Shown: positions 16,898 to 25,149 of the stretch, piece after piece | How positions within the stretch are numbered: the stretch's first letter is position 1 | Layout of the letters: each line of letters opens with the position of its first letter | DNA from: Chitinophaga pinensis | GTDB taxonomy: Bacteria > Planctomycetota > Phycisphaerae > Phycisphaerales > SM1A02 | DNA length: 51,818 bases | Assembly: GCA_943329105.2 (NCBI GenBank) | Contig: CALQCP020000002.1 | Coordinates: forward strand, 1-51,818 | Direction: 5' to 3' | The notes under the pieces: generated by a model | The model's input: only the letters and a program-made list of their open reading frames with translations | What the model was told of the DNA's origin: nothing | Database searches by the model: none | Translations under genes and position numbers: made by a program

Positions 16898-17511
16898 TGC
16901 GCCGTTCCGCCAACGGCATCGCCCTCAAGCGCAATGATCAGTTTCACTTCATCGCCGAGCGCCTTGGCTGGTTTCTCAATGCCCCACTTCATGCCAAAGT
17001 CACTGCGCTTGAGCGTGAGGTTGCATTCAAACCCCACCTTGGTACCCGCCGGGCCGGTGCCAATGCCCGTCGCCACGCAGTCCACCTCAACGGGTTTGGT
17101 CACACCGTGGAGGGTGAGATCACCTTTCACCATCCAGTGCCGGTCGCCAGCCGCGGTTGCGCCGGTTGACTTGAAGGTGATGGTGGGAAACTCCTTCGCG
17201 TTGAAGAAGTTGGGTCCCTGCAGATTGCCATCAAGCTTTTCGCTGCCCGTGTCGGCGTTGGCAATCTTTGCTGCAATGTCAAAGACGGGCGCCGCGGTCG
17301 GTTCCATCGTCCACTTCACCGTGCCTTCAAGGGCGTTGAATCGCCCCCAGAATAGCCCCGCCTCCAAGTGTTGGATGCGGAACAGTGCCACGGAATGCAC
17401 CGGATCAAGCGTGATGGTGGCTGGATCCACTTTCACTTCGGGCGCGGCTGCGATCCCAAGCGATACGGCAAGAAGAACAGCAAATCGGATGCGTGGTTGG
17501 GCAAGGGTCAT
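16894..17511 (-). CDS. YceI family periplasmic protein
   Basis: About 205 residues. A signal peptide (residues about 1-24) is followed by a single lipocalin-like YceI barrel: the start TLDPVHSVALFRIQHLEAG, the conserved LQGPNFFNAKEFPTITFKS and the closing KRSDFGMKWGIEKPAKALG are all in order. YceI proteins bind isoprenoid-type hydrophobic molecules, and some sit in cytochrome b561 operons. It is the first gene of the operon with the membrane protein and the DUF4105 protein. The ATG at 17511 begins the signal peptide; a frame extending to 17556 adds only a non-signal-like stretch. Confidence 0.92.
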   Translation of the reverse strand: MTLAQPRIRFAVLLAVSLGIAAAPEVKVDPATITLDPVHSVALFRIQHLEAGLFWGRFNALEGTVKWTMEPTAAPVFDIAAKIANADTGSEKLDGNLQGPNFFNAKEFPTITFKSTGATAAGDRHWMVKGDLTLHGVTKPVEVDCVATGIGTGPAGTKVGFECNLTLKRSDFGMKWGIEKPAKALGDEVKLIIALEGDAVGGTAQ

Positions 17512-17854
17512 GATGGATGGCACTGTACGAATCTGGATCGCATCGCGCCGCGGCACAGATTGGCCAGGCGGTAGTGGAAGTGGTTCGTTCGCCGCTACAT
17601 ATCCATCACGAATCTCTGCACAGAATGCTGCTCAACGCCTATTTCGGCAGTATTTATCAGTCATCACACAATCTTCATTTCATTTCGCACAAGCGTGATG
17701 GGTGGCACCCGTGGATTGCGTTCTCGTTTGCGGAAGAAGAGTTAAGGGCATGTTTGAAGCGTTGCTCCCCCAACGCTGAGTTTGAGTTGTTCCCGTTCCC
17801 GTTCCCGTTCCCGTTCCTGTTCCCCGTCCCCTGTTCCATTTCGGAGTATGCCCC
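17512..17854 (+). promoter_or_regulatory. 343-base gap with shared box, hairpin and TTCCCG repeat
   Basis: Contains copy D of the shared CTERM box: GTGATGG at 17695-17701, 14 bases, then TTGCGTTC at 17716-17723. A perfect 7-bp hairpin follows (AGCGTTG 17758-17764, CAACGCT 17771-17777). Then comes a run of GTTCCC units from about 17789 to 17836 with drift at its end. GGAG stands about ten bases before the next ATG. The promoter for the divergent YceI operon must also lie here, but I cannot point to it. Confidence 0.5.
17789..17836. repeat. Hexanucleotide tandem repeat (GTTCCC) in a leader
   Basis: Four clean GTTCCC units are followed by degenerate copies (GTTCCT, GTTCCC, CGTCCC, CTGTTCC). It lies in the presumed 5' leader, ending about 18 bases before the start codon at 17855. 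Copy-number slippage here would change leader length. Confidence 0.8.
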
Positions 17855-18472
17855 ATGTCTTCCCGAGCCCTTTTCGCGTCTGTTGCTGTTCTTGCTTCCG
17901 CCGGTTACGCCGTTGCGGACACCTCATCGATCTTCTACACCGTTGATTCCGCTGCCTGGGCCGCATACGCCACGAACGCCGGCGCTTCGATCAGCACCGA
18001 GAACTTCTCAGCCATATCAAGTGGTTTCTATGGTTCCGGAGTATCTGGAGCCGTTTCAGGTATCAGCTGGACAGCAACCGCCACCGGCGGCGTCTCGGCC
18101 TACTCTGGCTTGGTTTCCACAAGCGCTGGCTCAACCACTCTGAACTTTGCCATTTCGCCAGGTGTCAACGGCATCGCCGGAAACATCTACGGAACAGATG
18201 CCAAGTTCGTGGCCGTCCCGGCGATCATCACCGTGACGCTGACTGATTCAACCACCTATGTGGGCTACTCAAACGGTCCATCTGACTTCATTGGGTTCTA
18301 TTCCTCATTGGCCACCATTTCCAGCCTTTCAATCCAGGTGGCTGGCACAGGCGCCGGTGCGACCTACGCTACGGTGGATAACCTTTACTTCGCATCTGTC
18401 CCAGCCCCCGGAGCGATTGCGCTTATCGGCGCGGCGGGCTTGGTTGCTCGTCGCAGGGAGCGGCAGGCCTGA
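17855..18472 (+). CDS. Secreted CTERM protein, FVGFYS family member 1
   Basis: 205 residues. The signal peptide ends near AGYAVA. The mature protein shares a clear plan with those at 18776, 28668 and 29381: an early Trp and a TENFS-like motif, ISWTATA, PGVNGIAGNIYGTDA, a VTLTDSTTYVGY strand, SDFIGFYSS, then TVDNLYFASVPAPGA directly joined to the sorting tail. The tail is VPAPGAIALIGAAGLVA plus basic residues. The domain looks like a jelly roll or beta sandwich; I know no function for it. Copy D of the shared box lies upstream with 131 bases between box and start. A hairpin terminator follows. Confidence 0.87.
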   Translation: MSSRALFASVAVLASAGYAVADTSSIFYTVDSAAWAAYATNAGASISTENFSAISSGFYGSGVSGAVSGISWTATATGGVSAYSGLVSTSAGSTTLNFAISPGVNGIAGNIYGTDAKFVAVPAIITVTLTDSTTYVGYSNGPSDFIGFYSSLATISSLSIQVAGTGAGATYATVDNLYFASVPAPGAIALIGAAGLVARRRERQA

Positions 18473-18513
18473 CCAAGGACGGGAACAGTTATAGAACAGT
18501 ATGAGAATGTAAC

Positions 18514-18541
18514 CCCGTCCAGCGCTCACGCGCTGGGCGGG
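18514..18541 (+). terminator. Hairpin terminator
   Basis: CCCGTCCAGCGC pairs with GCGCTGGGCGGG (one wobble) around TCAC, followed by ATTTCTTTT. Confidence 0.85.
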
Positions 18542-18550
18542 ATTTCTTTT

Positions 18551-18775
18551 GCTCCAGAATCTGAATCAGCATCTATGCGGTATTTAGAATAATTTCCTTG
18601 CCATTGCTTGCATCCCGCGCAAGTCGGGGCATATTTCCTCCGTTGGTGTGCAAATGTTGGAAAGGTGTACGTCTTCCCGGATGTGCAAACACGTGATTCT
18701 TTGTTGGATTTACGTGGTTTCCAATGTGTGTTTCCGTCTGCAGTTTCCACTCTTTCCCTTCTCGGAGTTTCCTCA
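18551..18775 (+). promoter_or_regulatory. Leader of the second FVGFYS gene
   Basis: Part of a 303-base gap. An AT-rich patch (GGTATTTAGAATAATTT, near 18580) is followed by a GGTGTACGTCTTCCCGG segment near 18664 that resembles GGTGGACACGTCTTCCGG upstream of the related gene at 28668. TCGGAGTTTCCTCA just before the ATG carries a GGAG ribosome site. The fixed-spacing box found at the other CTERM genes is not present. Confidence 0.35.
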
Positions 18776-19384
18776 ATGTCAATTCGAATCGCTCTCTCAG
18801 CTGCGGCTATGACCGTAGTCATGACCCAGGCCGCCTCGGCTGCCATGGTCACTTTCTCTAATGCCGCATTGTGGAACGGCTTCTCAGCCGGCCAGGGAGC
18901 TTCGGTTGTAACCGAGAATTTCAGCTCGTACAGCGGCTTCTATGCCAACGGCCTCAGCGGCAACGCTGGCGGGATCCAGTGGACGGCGAGTGCTCCAGGA
19001 AATCTCTATGCGGATCTTGGCTACATGTCCACCAACACTGCTGACGCGCTCCTCACGTTCACCTTGTCGCCAAGCGTGCAGGGAGTTGCCGGCAACTTCT
19101 TCGCGACTGACGCCAGCTTCAACATCCTCCCAGCCGTCATTGGCGTGCAGCTTGCTGACGGTTCGGCCTACGTGGGCTACGCAGCAACCGCCGCTGACTT
19201 CGTTGGGTTCTACTCAACCGGTGCTGCCATCTCCAGCATCTCCGTCTCTGTGGCAGGCAACTTGCCCGCTGGAACCAACTTCGCCACCGTTGACAACCTC
19301 TACTTTGCAGTGGTCCCAGCGCCGGGCGCAGTAGCGCTGATCGGTGTCGCCGGTCTCATCGGTGGTTCGCGCAAGCGCCGCTAA
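18776..19384 (+). CDS. Secreted CTERM protein, FVGFYS family member 2
   Basis: 202 residues. A signal peptide (ending MTQAASA) is followed by the same domain as the gene upstream: VVTENFSSYSGFY, GIQWTASAPG, PSVQGVAGNFFATDA, VQLADGSAYVGY, ADFVGFYSTGA and TVDNLYFAVVPAPGA. The tail is VPAPGAVALIGVAGLIGG plus SRKRR. The close match in motif order with the gene 300 bases upstream shows a tandem duplication. The ATG at 18776 is set by the signal peptide and the GGAG upstream; a frame open from 18608 is not needed. A strong terminator follows the stop. Confidence 0.88.
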   Translation: MSIRIALSAAAMTVVMTQAASAAMVTFSNAALWNGFSAGQGASVVTENFSSYSGFYANGLSGNAGGIQWTASAPGNLYADLGYMSTNTADALLTFTLSPSVQGVAGNFFATDASFNILPAVIGVQLADGSAYVGYAATAADFVGFYSTGAAISSISVSVAGNLPAGTNFATVDNLYFAVVPAPGAVALIGVAGLIGGSRKRR

Positions 19385-19410
19385 GAGAACTGCGGAACTC
19401 ACGGAAACAC

Positions 19411-19441
19411 AACAGGGGCGACCATCACGGTCGCCCCTGTT
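19411..19441. terminator. Hairpin terminator, GGCGACC core
   Basis: AACAGGGGCGACC pairs perfectly with GGTCGCCCCTGTT around ATCAC. The inner part (GGCGACC, 5-base loop ending TCAC, GGTCGCC) is shared with the terminator at 30043. It also separates this gene from the convergent symporter gene. Confidence 0.87.
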
Positions 19442-19499
19442 TCATTGAGGTCCTGTTTCATTGAGGTCCTGTTTCATTGAGCCCCTGTTTCATTTGCGT
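19436..19499. repeat. Four 16-base tandem repeats built from a terminator tail
   Basis: CCTGTTTCATTGAGGT occurs four times in register (19436, 19452, 19468, 19484), the last two with end changes. The first copy includes the 3' arm and T-rich tail of the terminator at 19411. A second small repeat, TCAGGCTGAGT, occurs twice just after, near 19506-19530. Confidence 0.85.
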
Positions 19500-19533
19500 A
19501 GCGCGTCAGGCTGAGTCCATCAGGCTGAGTGCG

Positions 19534-21282
19534 TCAGATGGGCTGCGTTCGCGGCCGCGTTGCCAGTGACACCAGGATGCCGGCCACTGCGCCCAGCGGG
19601 ATGGTGACCAATGCGGGCTGGCTAAACGGCATCCACGCATCGGCGCCAGGAAGACCGTACACCTTCTCAAACGCGTCCTTGGAAAGCAGCACCCAGACCA
19701 AGCTGGAGGACAGCCCCACGATGATGGCGGTAGCAATGCCCTCCTTGGTGGCGCGCTTCCAGAACAGCGCCATCAACAGCGCTGGCAGGTTGGCGCTGGC
19801 CGCAATATTGAATGCCCACCCCACCAGGAACGATGCATTGAGGTCCTTGAACAGCAGCCCAAGAATCATGGCGCACGTGCCAAGCGCCAACGCTGCAATA
19901 CGCGCGATGCGTACTTGTGCGTGATCATCCGGTGTGCGGCCGAGCACGGTGATCACCAAGTCGCGCGCCACAGCGCCGCTCCCCGCGAGCACCAACCCGC
20001 TGACCGTTCCCAGCACGGTGAAGAACGCCACACTTGAAATCAGCGCAAAGAGCACGCTGCCAAAACTGCGTGCCAAGAGTGGCGCCGACATGTTGCTATC
20101 GGAAGTATCCAGCGCGCCGCCAGTCATGGCACCAAGACCCAGGTACAGCGTCAGAATATAAAACGATCCGATGGCGCCAATGCCCACCACCGTGCTGAGT
20201 CGCGCACTGCGCACATCGGAAACGGTGTAGTAGCGGATCAAGATGTGCGGCAGGCTGGCCGTCCCCAAGAAGAGTGCCAGCATCAGTGAGACAAAGTCAA
20301 CGCGGTCCATCACGCTTCCAGATCGCAAGCCCCTGAATGTGGGGCTGTTTCCTGGTTGGAGCAGCACATCACCATGGATCGTCTCCGGCGTAGCCATGCT
20401 GTGCACGGCGCCGGTGTCATCCTTGGCACTCACAGTACGCCATGCAGCGACATCGCTTGCGGAGAAGACACGCAGGAAGTCAATGGGGCCGAGCGGACCA
20501 GTGCGTGCGCCTTCGGTGCGAACCAGTCCATCCGGGTCCACTGCAAAGTTCGCCGCTTCGCCTGATGGGCCTTCCATGACTGCCCACGCTGGCAGTGCCA
20601 CCACGGATCCAACGTTGCGCGCCGGTGCCTCGCGCGCTGGCCCGGGCGCGCGCACTTCAAATCCGCGCCCCAAGATGAGTGCAGCAAGAATGGCGCACAA
20701 GGAGAGTAAGAGTCCGCCCTTGATGAACTGCACCCACGTGGTACTGACCATTCCGGCGGTAGTCACGATCACCGTCACCACCACGCCCACCAGTCCAACA
20801 CCTACCCATGATGGCAGACCCAGCAATGGTTTGATGAGTGCGCCCGCGCCCACCATTTGCGGAATGAGATAGAAGAGGCTGACGAGTAGCGTGCTAACCG
20901 CCGCAGCAAGCGTCACCAGCCGCGAACCGAAGCGTGCGTTCAATGCATCGGCAAAGGTGTACTTGCCAAGCCGGCGAATGGGTTCTGCAACTACCAGCAG
21001 TGCCACAATCCATCCAGCCAAGTATCCGATGGAGTAGAGGAAGCCGTCATAGCCCCAGAATGCAATCAGTCCGCAGATACCCAGGAAACTGGCGGCGGAG
21101 AGATAGTCGCCCGCAAACGCAATGCCATTCACAAACCAACCGATTTGCCCGTGCGCTGCAAAGTAGCCCTTTGCACTTGATGCGCGGCGGCCGAGCAGTG
21201 AGCTCAGTACCAGTACGGCCACAGTGAAGGCGCCGAAGACGCCAACCGATACCCAGTCCGTGGGGGTGTTGTTTGCCAGCAT
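19534..21282 (-). CDS. actP: Sodium:solute symporter, acetate permease ActP-like
   Basis: About 582 residues with many hydrophobic helices. The segment FAGDYLSAASFLGICGLIAF and the following EPIRRLGKYTFADALNARFG are diagnostic of the ActP branch of the SSS family, which takes up acetate and other short carboxylates with Na+ or H+. It is slightly longer than ActP of enterobacteria because of an extra periplasmic-looking insert (about residues 215-300). The start is one base after the stop of the DUF485 gene (TGACATG), the usual yjcH-actP pairing. The frame extends upstream to 21321, but that would overlap the DUF485 gene needlessly. Confidence 0.93.
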   Translation of the reverse strand: MLANNTPTDWVSVGVFGAFTVAVLVLSSLLGRRASSAKGYFAAHGQIGWFVNGIAFAGDYLSAASFLGICGLIAFWGYDGFLYSIGYLAGWIVALLVVAEPIRRLGKYTFADALNARFGSRLVTLAAAVSTLLVSLFYLIPQMVGAGALIKPLLGLPSWVGVGLVGVVVTVIVTTAGMVSTTWVQFIKGGLLLSLCAILAALILGRGFEVRAPGPAREAPARNVGSVVALPAWAVMEGPSGEAANFAVDPDGLVRTEGARTGPLGPIDFLRVFSASDVAAWRTVSAKDDTGAVHSMATPETIHGDVLLQPGNSPTFRGLRSGSVMDRVDFVSLMLALFLGTASLPHILIRYYTVSDVRSARLSTVVGIGAIGSFYILTLYLGLGAMTGGALDTSDSNMSAPLLARSFGSVLFALISSVAFFTVLGTVSGLVLAGSGAVARDLVITVLGRTPDDHAQVRIARIAALALGTCAMILGLLFKDLNASFLVGWAFNIAASANLPALLMALFWKRATKEGIATAIIVGLSSSLVWVLLSKDAFEKVYGLPGADAWMPFSQPALVTIPLGAVAGILVSLATRPRTQPI

Positions 21283-21283
21283 G

Positions 21284-21592
21284 TCAGGCTTGCTCCGGAA
21301 GGCGAAGTGCAGCCAGCGCAATGACGAAGGCCAACACGATCAGTGCAAACCCCCACACCACTGCAAGATTGATGCCGCCGATGACGGTGGTCGCCAAGAG
21401 CGCGGGGGCAGCCACTGCTACGCCAATGAATCCGCCGTATGCAGCGATGTACAGGGACAGCAGCGCCCAGCGTTTCCAATCACGTCGATGCTGGTGGCGA
21501 TTTGGAGTGCTCGTTGAGGAACGCGCTGCTGGTTGGTCTGGCACGGTGCGGAGGATAGGAGCGAACCCGGGTGATGTGCCTGCTCTTCCCAT
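21284..21592 (-). CDS. DUF485 (YjcH-like) small membrane protein
   Basis: 102 residues in the longest form. Two hydrophobic helices (LLSLYIAAYGGFIGVAVAAP and VVWGFALIVLAFVIALAALR) match the DUF485 pattern. Genes of this family almost always precede actP-type symporters and probably aid their assembly or activity. The N-terminal 40 residues are polar and basic. The ATG at 21592 lies only six bases from the terminator hairpin of the upstream gene; a GTG at 21544 would shorten the N-terminus and is a real alternative. Confidence 0.82.
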   Translation of the reverse strand: MGRAGTSPGFAPILRTVPDQPAARSSTSTPNRHQHRRDWKRWALLSLYIAAYGGFIGVAVAAPALLATTVIGGINLAVVWGFALIVLAFVIALAALRLPEQA

Positions 21593-21598
21593 GAAAGA

Positions 21599-21635
21599 AG
21601 TTCGCTGCTCGAGGGGTGGCCTCGAGCAGCGAACT
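21599..21635 (-). terminator. Hairpin terminator of dockerin gene copy 1
   Basis: A perfect 15-bp stem (AGTTCGCTGCTCGAG pairing with CTCGAGCAGCGAACT) with a 7-base loop. The same hairpin, base for base, recurs at 23569-23605 after the paralogous gene. The minus strand continues TCTTTCAT. Confidence 0.85.
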
Positions 21636-21665
21636 TGTTAGTAGCAGTGAGATGGAGCGCTTCGG

Positions 21666-23240
21666 TCAGACCGGGCATGGGCCCCAAGCACCGAGCATCA
21701 GACCAAGGTCGGCGCCGTTGACCACGCCGTCGAGGTTCAAGTCAGCAGCGCACGGGGTGGATGGGCATGGGCCCCATGCGCCGAGCATCAGACCAAGGTC
21801 GGCACCGTTGACCACGTTGTCGAGGTTCAAGTCAGCAGGGCAGGCCGGAGGTGGCGGAACGTTCGGACCAACCACGCCGAATGCTTCAACCATGAAGCGC
21901 GACGGACGGTTGTAGAACACAGCGACGCCCGTCGCGGCGGGGGTCCAGGTGTACGGCGGGGTAAAGGTGTAGGTGGTGAACACGCCAGCGTTGTCCATGG
22001 CGAAACTGTTAAACGATCCACCGTACGCTGGATTGAACCCGGTGATTGGGCCGTTGTTGCCCAAGAGCGCGTCTGTATCACCGATGAAACGAGCAGCCAC
22101 CCACATGCCGCCGACATTGGGGTTGCCGGCGTTGTCGGTGTTCAGCGGAACCACTGGCGCAGTCGCTGGGTTGCTCCATGTCCAGTCAATGCGATCGGTC
22201 TTGGCCGTTTCGGACGCTGCGAGCTGGAACGTCTGGGTTGCCACCACATCGCCAACGCCGTAGGTGCCAGCAACTGCGTCCCAGGTCATCTTGACCAACG
22301 CCAGTTCCACGCCGATGGCAGGAGCCGGAGTTGTGGCAGTGCCGCCGCGGTAGACGTCCATGGAGACCTTACTTGGGGTCAGGACATCGCCAATATTGGC
22401 TCGCACAAAGGCGCTGTTGTAGAACCGCTTGGAACCAACGCCATCGAGCGCGTCAGACGGCTTCCAGTACGCGCCCGTTTCAAAGATCTTGCCGTACACC
22501 AGGGTGGCTGGCGGGGTGACTGAATCAGTCACCAGACCGTTCACGTTCACGGAGAAACGAGCTTGGTTCTCGCGGGTCACGCCGTCGGTACCAACGGTGG
22601 TGCCGAAGTAGAAGTTTGAACCCCAACCCGTGTTGGTTGGGTCATTGATGCCAAAGTTGTTATTGGAACGACCAAGGACGGGCTCAGTCACGACGCGCCA
22701 TCCGTTGGTACCACTGCTCGAACCAGCGCCGGTAAAGCGGACGCCAACCCAGAAGCCGGCGTAACCATTGGCGCCGTTAGTAATGGTCTGCAGGTTCACC
22801 ACTGGACGAACCGCTGGGTCAGCATCGCCCCATGACTTGGAAACCACTTGCGTGAGCGAGGTGGTGGATGCGGCCAAGTCCTGCGTGAAGGTCTGGACCA
22901 CATTGCCAAGGTTGTAGTTGGTGCCATCGAAGGTCATCTCCAGGATGGTCACTTCCACGGTGACTGCCACTGCTGGCGTTGTGGCGCTGCCGACGCGGCG
23001 GATACCGACGCTGGCCTGATTCACTCGGAGGTGCGACCCGCCGTTGGATGTCACATACACCGGTGCGTACGTAGTGGCGTCGGGGCGACCGGTAGGGTAG
23101 GTGGTACTGATGGCATTGACGTTGAATCGCGTGGTGGTCTCGGGACCGGCGGTAAACGCCGGTGGATCCACCTGCGCTTGCGCCGAAGCGGCAAGGCAGG
23201 CGGTGGCGAGAACGGCGATGGAAGACTTGAAGATTGACAT
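21666..23240 (-). CDS. Secreted protein with two internal domains and dockerin-like tail (copy 1)
   Basis: 524 residues. A signal peptide (MSIFKSSIAVLATACLAASA) is followed by two similar halves of about 190 residues. Each has a SVGIRRVGSATTP-like strand, an EMTFDG/KMTWDA-like segment and a closing WVGVRFTG or WVAARFIG. The C-terminus carries two copies of a dockerin-like motif, [20 protein letters not shown], separated by a short Cys/Pro linker. This is the GC-type dockerin tail found on many Phycisphaerae exported proteins. The Asp/Asn pattern suggests calcium binding. The passenger function is unknown. The next gene upstream is a paralog with the same plan. The ATG at 23240 is fixed by the signal peptide. 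Confidence 0.88.
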   Translation of the reverse strand: MSIFKSSIAVLATACLAASAQAQVDPPAFTAGPETTTRFNVNAISTTYPTGRPDATTYAPVYVTSNGGSHLRVNQASVGIRRVGSATTPAVAVTVEVTILEMTFDGTNYNLGNVVQTFTQDLAASTTSLTQVVSKSWGDADPAVRPVVNLQTITNGANGYAGFWVGVRFTGAGSSSGTNGWRVVTEPVLGRSNNNFGINDPTNTGWGSNFYFGTTVGTDGVTRENQARFSVNVNGLVTDSVTPPATLVYGKIFETGAYWKPSDALDGVGSKRFYNSAFVRANIGDVLTPSKVSMDVYRGGTATTPAPAIGVELALVKMTWDAVAGTYGVGDVVATQTFQLAASETAKTDRIDWTWSNPATAPVVPLNTDNAGNPNVGGMWVAARFIGDTDALLGNNGPITGFNPAYGGSFNSFAMDNAGVFTTYTFTPPYTWTPAATGVAVFYNRPSRFMVEAFGVVGPNVPPPPACPADLNLDNVVNGADLGLMLGAWGPCPSTPCAADLNLDGVVNGADLGLMLGAWGPCPV

Positions 23241-23568
23241 CCTGGAGAAGTTCCTTGTGATGGAGAGATGATGGCGGGCAGGCGATCTGCTCGCTTCACA
23301 GATATGTCCGGGGTCTGCCGAACAGTCGTTTGGTCGCCACGCGCACCGAAATCGCGTGGCGATTGTCAGACTTTCATTAAGTCGAAAGGTAGCGCGGATG
23401 GACCGCATAACAAGAAGCACCCCGCGTTTTTTTGCAACAATTGCCGGGGAGTTGACTTTGCAGTGCGGATGGTGGTCGCGATGGCCCTGCGACCAGGCCT
23501 GGCGCCGGCCCTGGGGCCGACTGCATCCAGGCGGTGGGTGCGGTCCTGGCGTGTCGGTGCATCAAAGA
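23241..23568 (-). promoter_or_regulatory. Leader and probable promoter of dockerin gene copy 1
   Basis: Roughly the first 240 bases upstream of the ATG match the leader of copy 2 (25150-25400) closely. A candidate sigma-70 promoter, TTGTTA, 16 bases, TACCTT, lies at 23386-23413 on the minus strand and is conserved in copy 2. A C-rich and a G-rich run (CCCCGG and GCGGGG) about 15-25 bases apart, also present in copy 2, flank a variable stretch just upstream of the promoter. The remaining 90 or so bases, toward 23568, are not shared. Confidence 0.5.
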
Positions 23569-23605
23569 AGTTCGCTGCTCGAGGGGTGGCCTCGAGCAGC
23601 GAACT
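23569..23605 (-). terminator. Hairpin terminator of dockerin gene copy 2
   Basis: Identical to the hairpin at 21599-21635: 15-bp stem AGTTCGCTGCTCGAG / CTCGAGCAGCGAACT with loop GGGTGGC. Confidence 0.85.
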
Positions 23606-23634
23606 GGTAGTAGCAGTGAGATGGAGCGCTTCGG

Positions 23635-25149
23635 TCAGACCGGGCACGGGCCCCAAGCACCGAGCAACCCACCAAGGTCGGCGCCGTTGACCACGCCGTC
23701 GAGGTTCAAGTCTGCAGGGCATGGGCCGGATGGGCATGGGCCCCATGCACCGAGCATGATTCCAAGATCCGCGCCGTTGACCACGCCGTCAAGGTTCAAG
23801 TCAGCCGGGCAGGCCGGAGGTGGCGGAACGTTCGGACCAACCACGCCATAGGTCTCAGTGAGCATTCGCGCTGGCTTGTAGCGGGGGACCGCCACTGTTC
23901 CGTTGGAATACTGACCGAAGTTGTAGTTACCGTAAATAGTGTCGATGTAGTACCCGAAATTGTTGAATGATCCGCCCGTTGATTGCAGGTAGACCACTCG
24001 AAGTCCCTGATTGGCGGTGACGGTGGCGGTGTCTCCAAGCAGACGGATCGCCACGTAATACCCACCGAGTCCAACATTGCTGGTGGTTTCCAGTTCAACG
24101 TTGGGGCGGTCGGAGGCATTCGCCCATGTCCATTCCACCCGCTCGGTGACTGGGATGTTTGCACTGTTGAGTTGGAATGTCTTGCTGGCAATGACATCAC
24201 TCGGCTCAAGGTTGCCACTCAGTGCGTAGGCCATCTTTACCAGGGCTACCTCAACTCCCACTGCAGGAATCGTTGTTGTTGCGTTACCACCCCGGTAGAT
24301 ACCGACGACGACCTTGTTTGGTGTCAACACATCACCGGGCTGCGCGGTGACAAAGTTACTGTTGTAGATCCACCGGGTTGTTCCATCGAGGTTGTCGGCG
24401 GGTTTGTAGTAGGTGTTGTTCTCAAAGGACTGCCCGAAGGTGAGATCGGGGGCTCCGGTACCACCGTTTGTGACAAGACCATTCACGCTGACGTTGTAAC
24501 GCGCGGGGTTGGTGAGTCCTGAGGTGGCATCGGTGCCCAAGGTGAACATGCCGAAGATGCCGGTGGAGATGGTGAACTTGCCGAAGTTATTCAAGGAACG
24601 ACCGGTGGTCGGTTCGTTAGCGACGCGCCAGCCGTTGAGCGTGCTAGCGGCGTTCGCTCCGGTGAATCGCATACCCACCCAGAATGAGCCGTAGCCATTT
24701 GGTCCATTGACGGTGCTCATCAGGTTCACCACTGGACGCAGTGCCGGGTCGGCTTCACCCCAGGAGAATGTGATGTTTTCAACTGTATTGGCGATGTTCT
24801 CGCCGATCGTGACGGACTGGGTGGCAATCACCGGGCCGACGCCGTAGACGGCAGTGCTTGCCACGTAGGTCATCTCTGCGATGTAGCACTCAACAGTCAC
24901 GGATGGTGCCGGGGCCGTTGCCGTGCCAACTCGTTGGATACCCAGCGTCACCGAATTGATGCGTGCGCTCGTGCCACCGTTGGCCTTCACGCCGCAGCCC
25001 ATGTAACTAATAACGTCAGCGCCATAGGATGATTTGTAGGTTGTTGCCGACGATGTTTGGTTAAACATCAGCGGGTCTGTTTGGGCCTGCGCGGAAGAGA
25101 CGATGCAAACCGCGGCGAGCGCGGCGACGGAGGACTTGAAGATTGACAT
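23635..25149 (-). CDS. Secreted protein with two internal domains and dockerin-like tail (copy 2)
   Basis: 504 residues, paralog of the gene at 21666. The signal peptide begins [15 protein letters not shown]. Two internal halves are again visible: [18 protein letters not shown] with FWVGMRFTG, and [14 protein letters not shown] with [10 protein letters not shown]. The tail has two dockerin-like repeats, [20 protein letters not shown] and [20 protein letters not shown]. The middle of the protein has diverged from copy 1, whereas the signal peptide, tail, leader and terminator have stayed close. That pattern suggests a duplication with diversification of the exposed part. Function unknown; surface or extracellular display is likely. 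Confidence 0.88.
   Translation of the reverse strand: MSIFKSSVAALAAVCIVSSAQAQTDPLMFNQTSSATTYKSSYGADVISYMGCGVKANGGTSARINSVTLGIQRVGTATAPAPSVTVECYIAEMTYVASTAVYGVGPVIATQSVTIGENIANTVENITFSWGEADPALRPVVNLMSTVNGPNGYGSFWVGMRFTGANAASTLNGWRVANEPTTGRSLNNFGKFTISTGIFGMFTLGTDATSGLTNPARYNVSVNGLVTNGGTGAPDLTFGQSFENNTYYKPADNLDGTTRWIYNSNFVTAQPGDVLTPNKVVVGIYRGGNATTTIPAVGVEVALVKMAYALSGNLEPSDVIASKTFQLNSANIPVTERVEWTWANASDRPNVELETTSNVGLGGYYVAIRLLGDTATVTANQGLRVVYLQSTGGSFNNFGYYIDTIYGNYNFGQYSNGTVAVPRYKPARMLTETYGVVGPNVPPPPACPADLNLDGVVNGADLGIMLGAWGPCPSGPCPADLNLDGVVNGADLGGLLGAWGPCPV

Noticed and set aside
22848-23237. A 129-residue plus-strand Gly-rich frame
   Set aside because: Antisense to the first half of the dockerin-tailed gene; composition is an artefact of the Thr/Ala/Pro-rich opposite strand.
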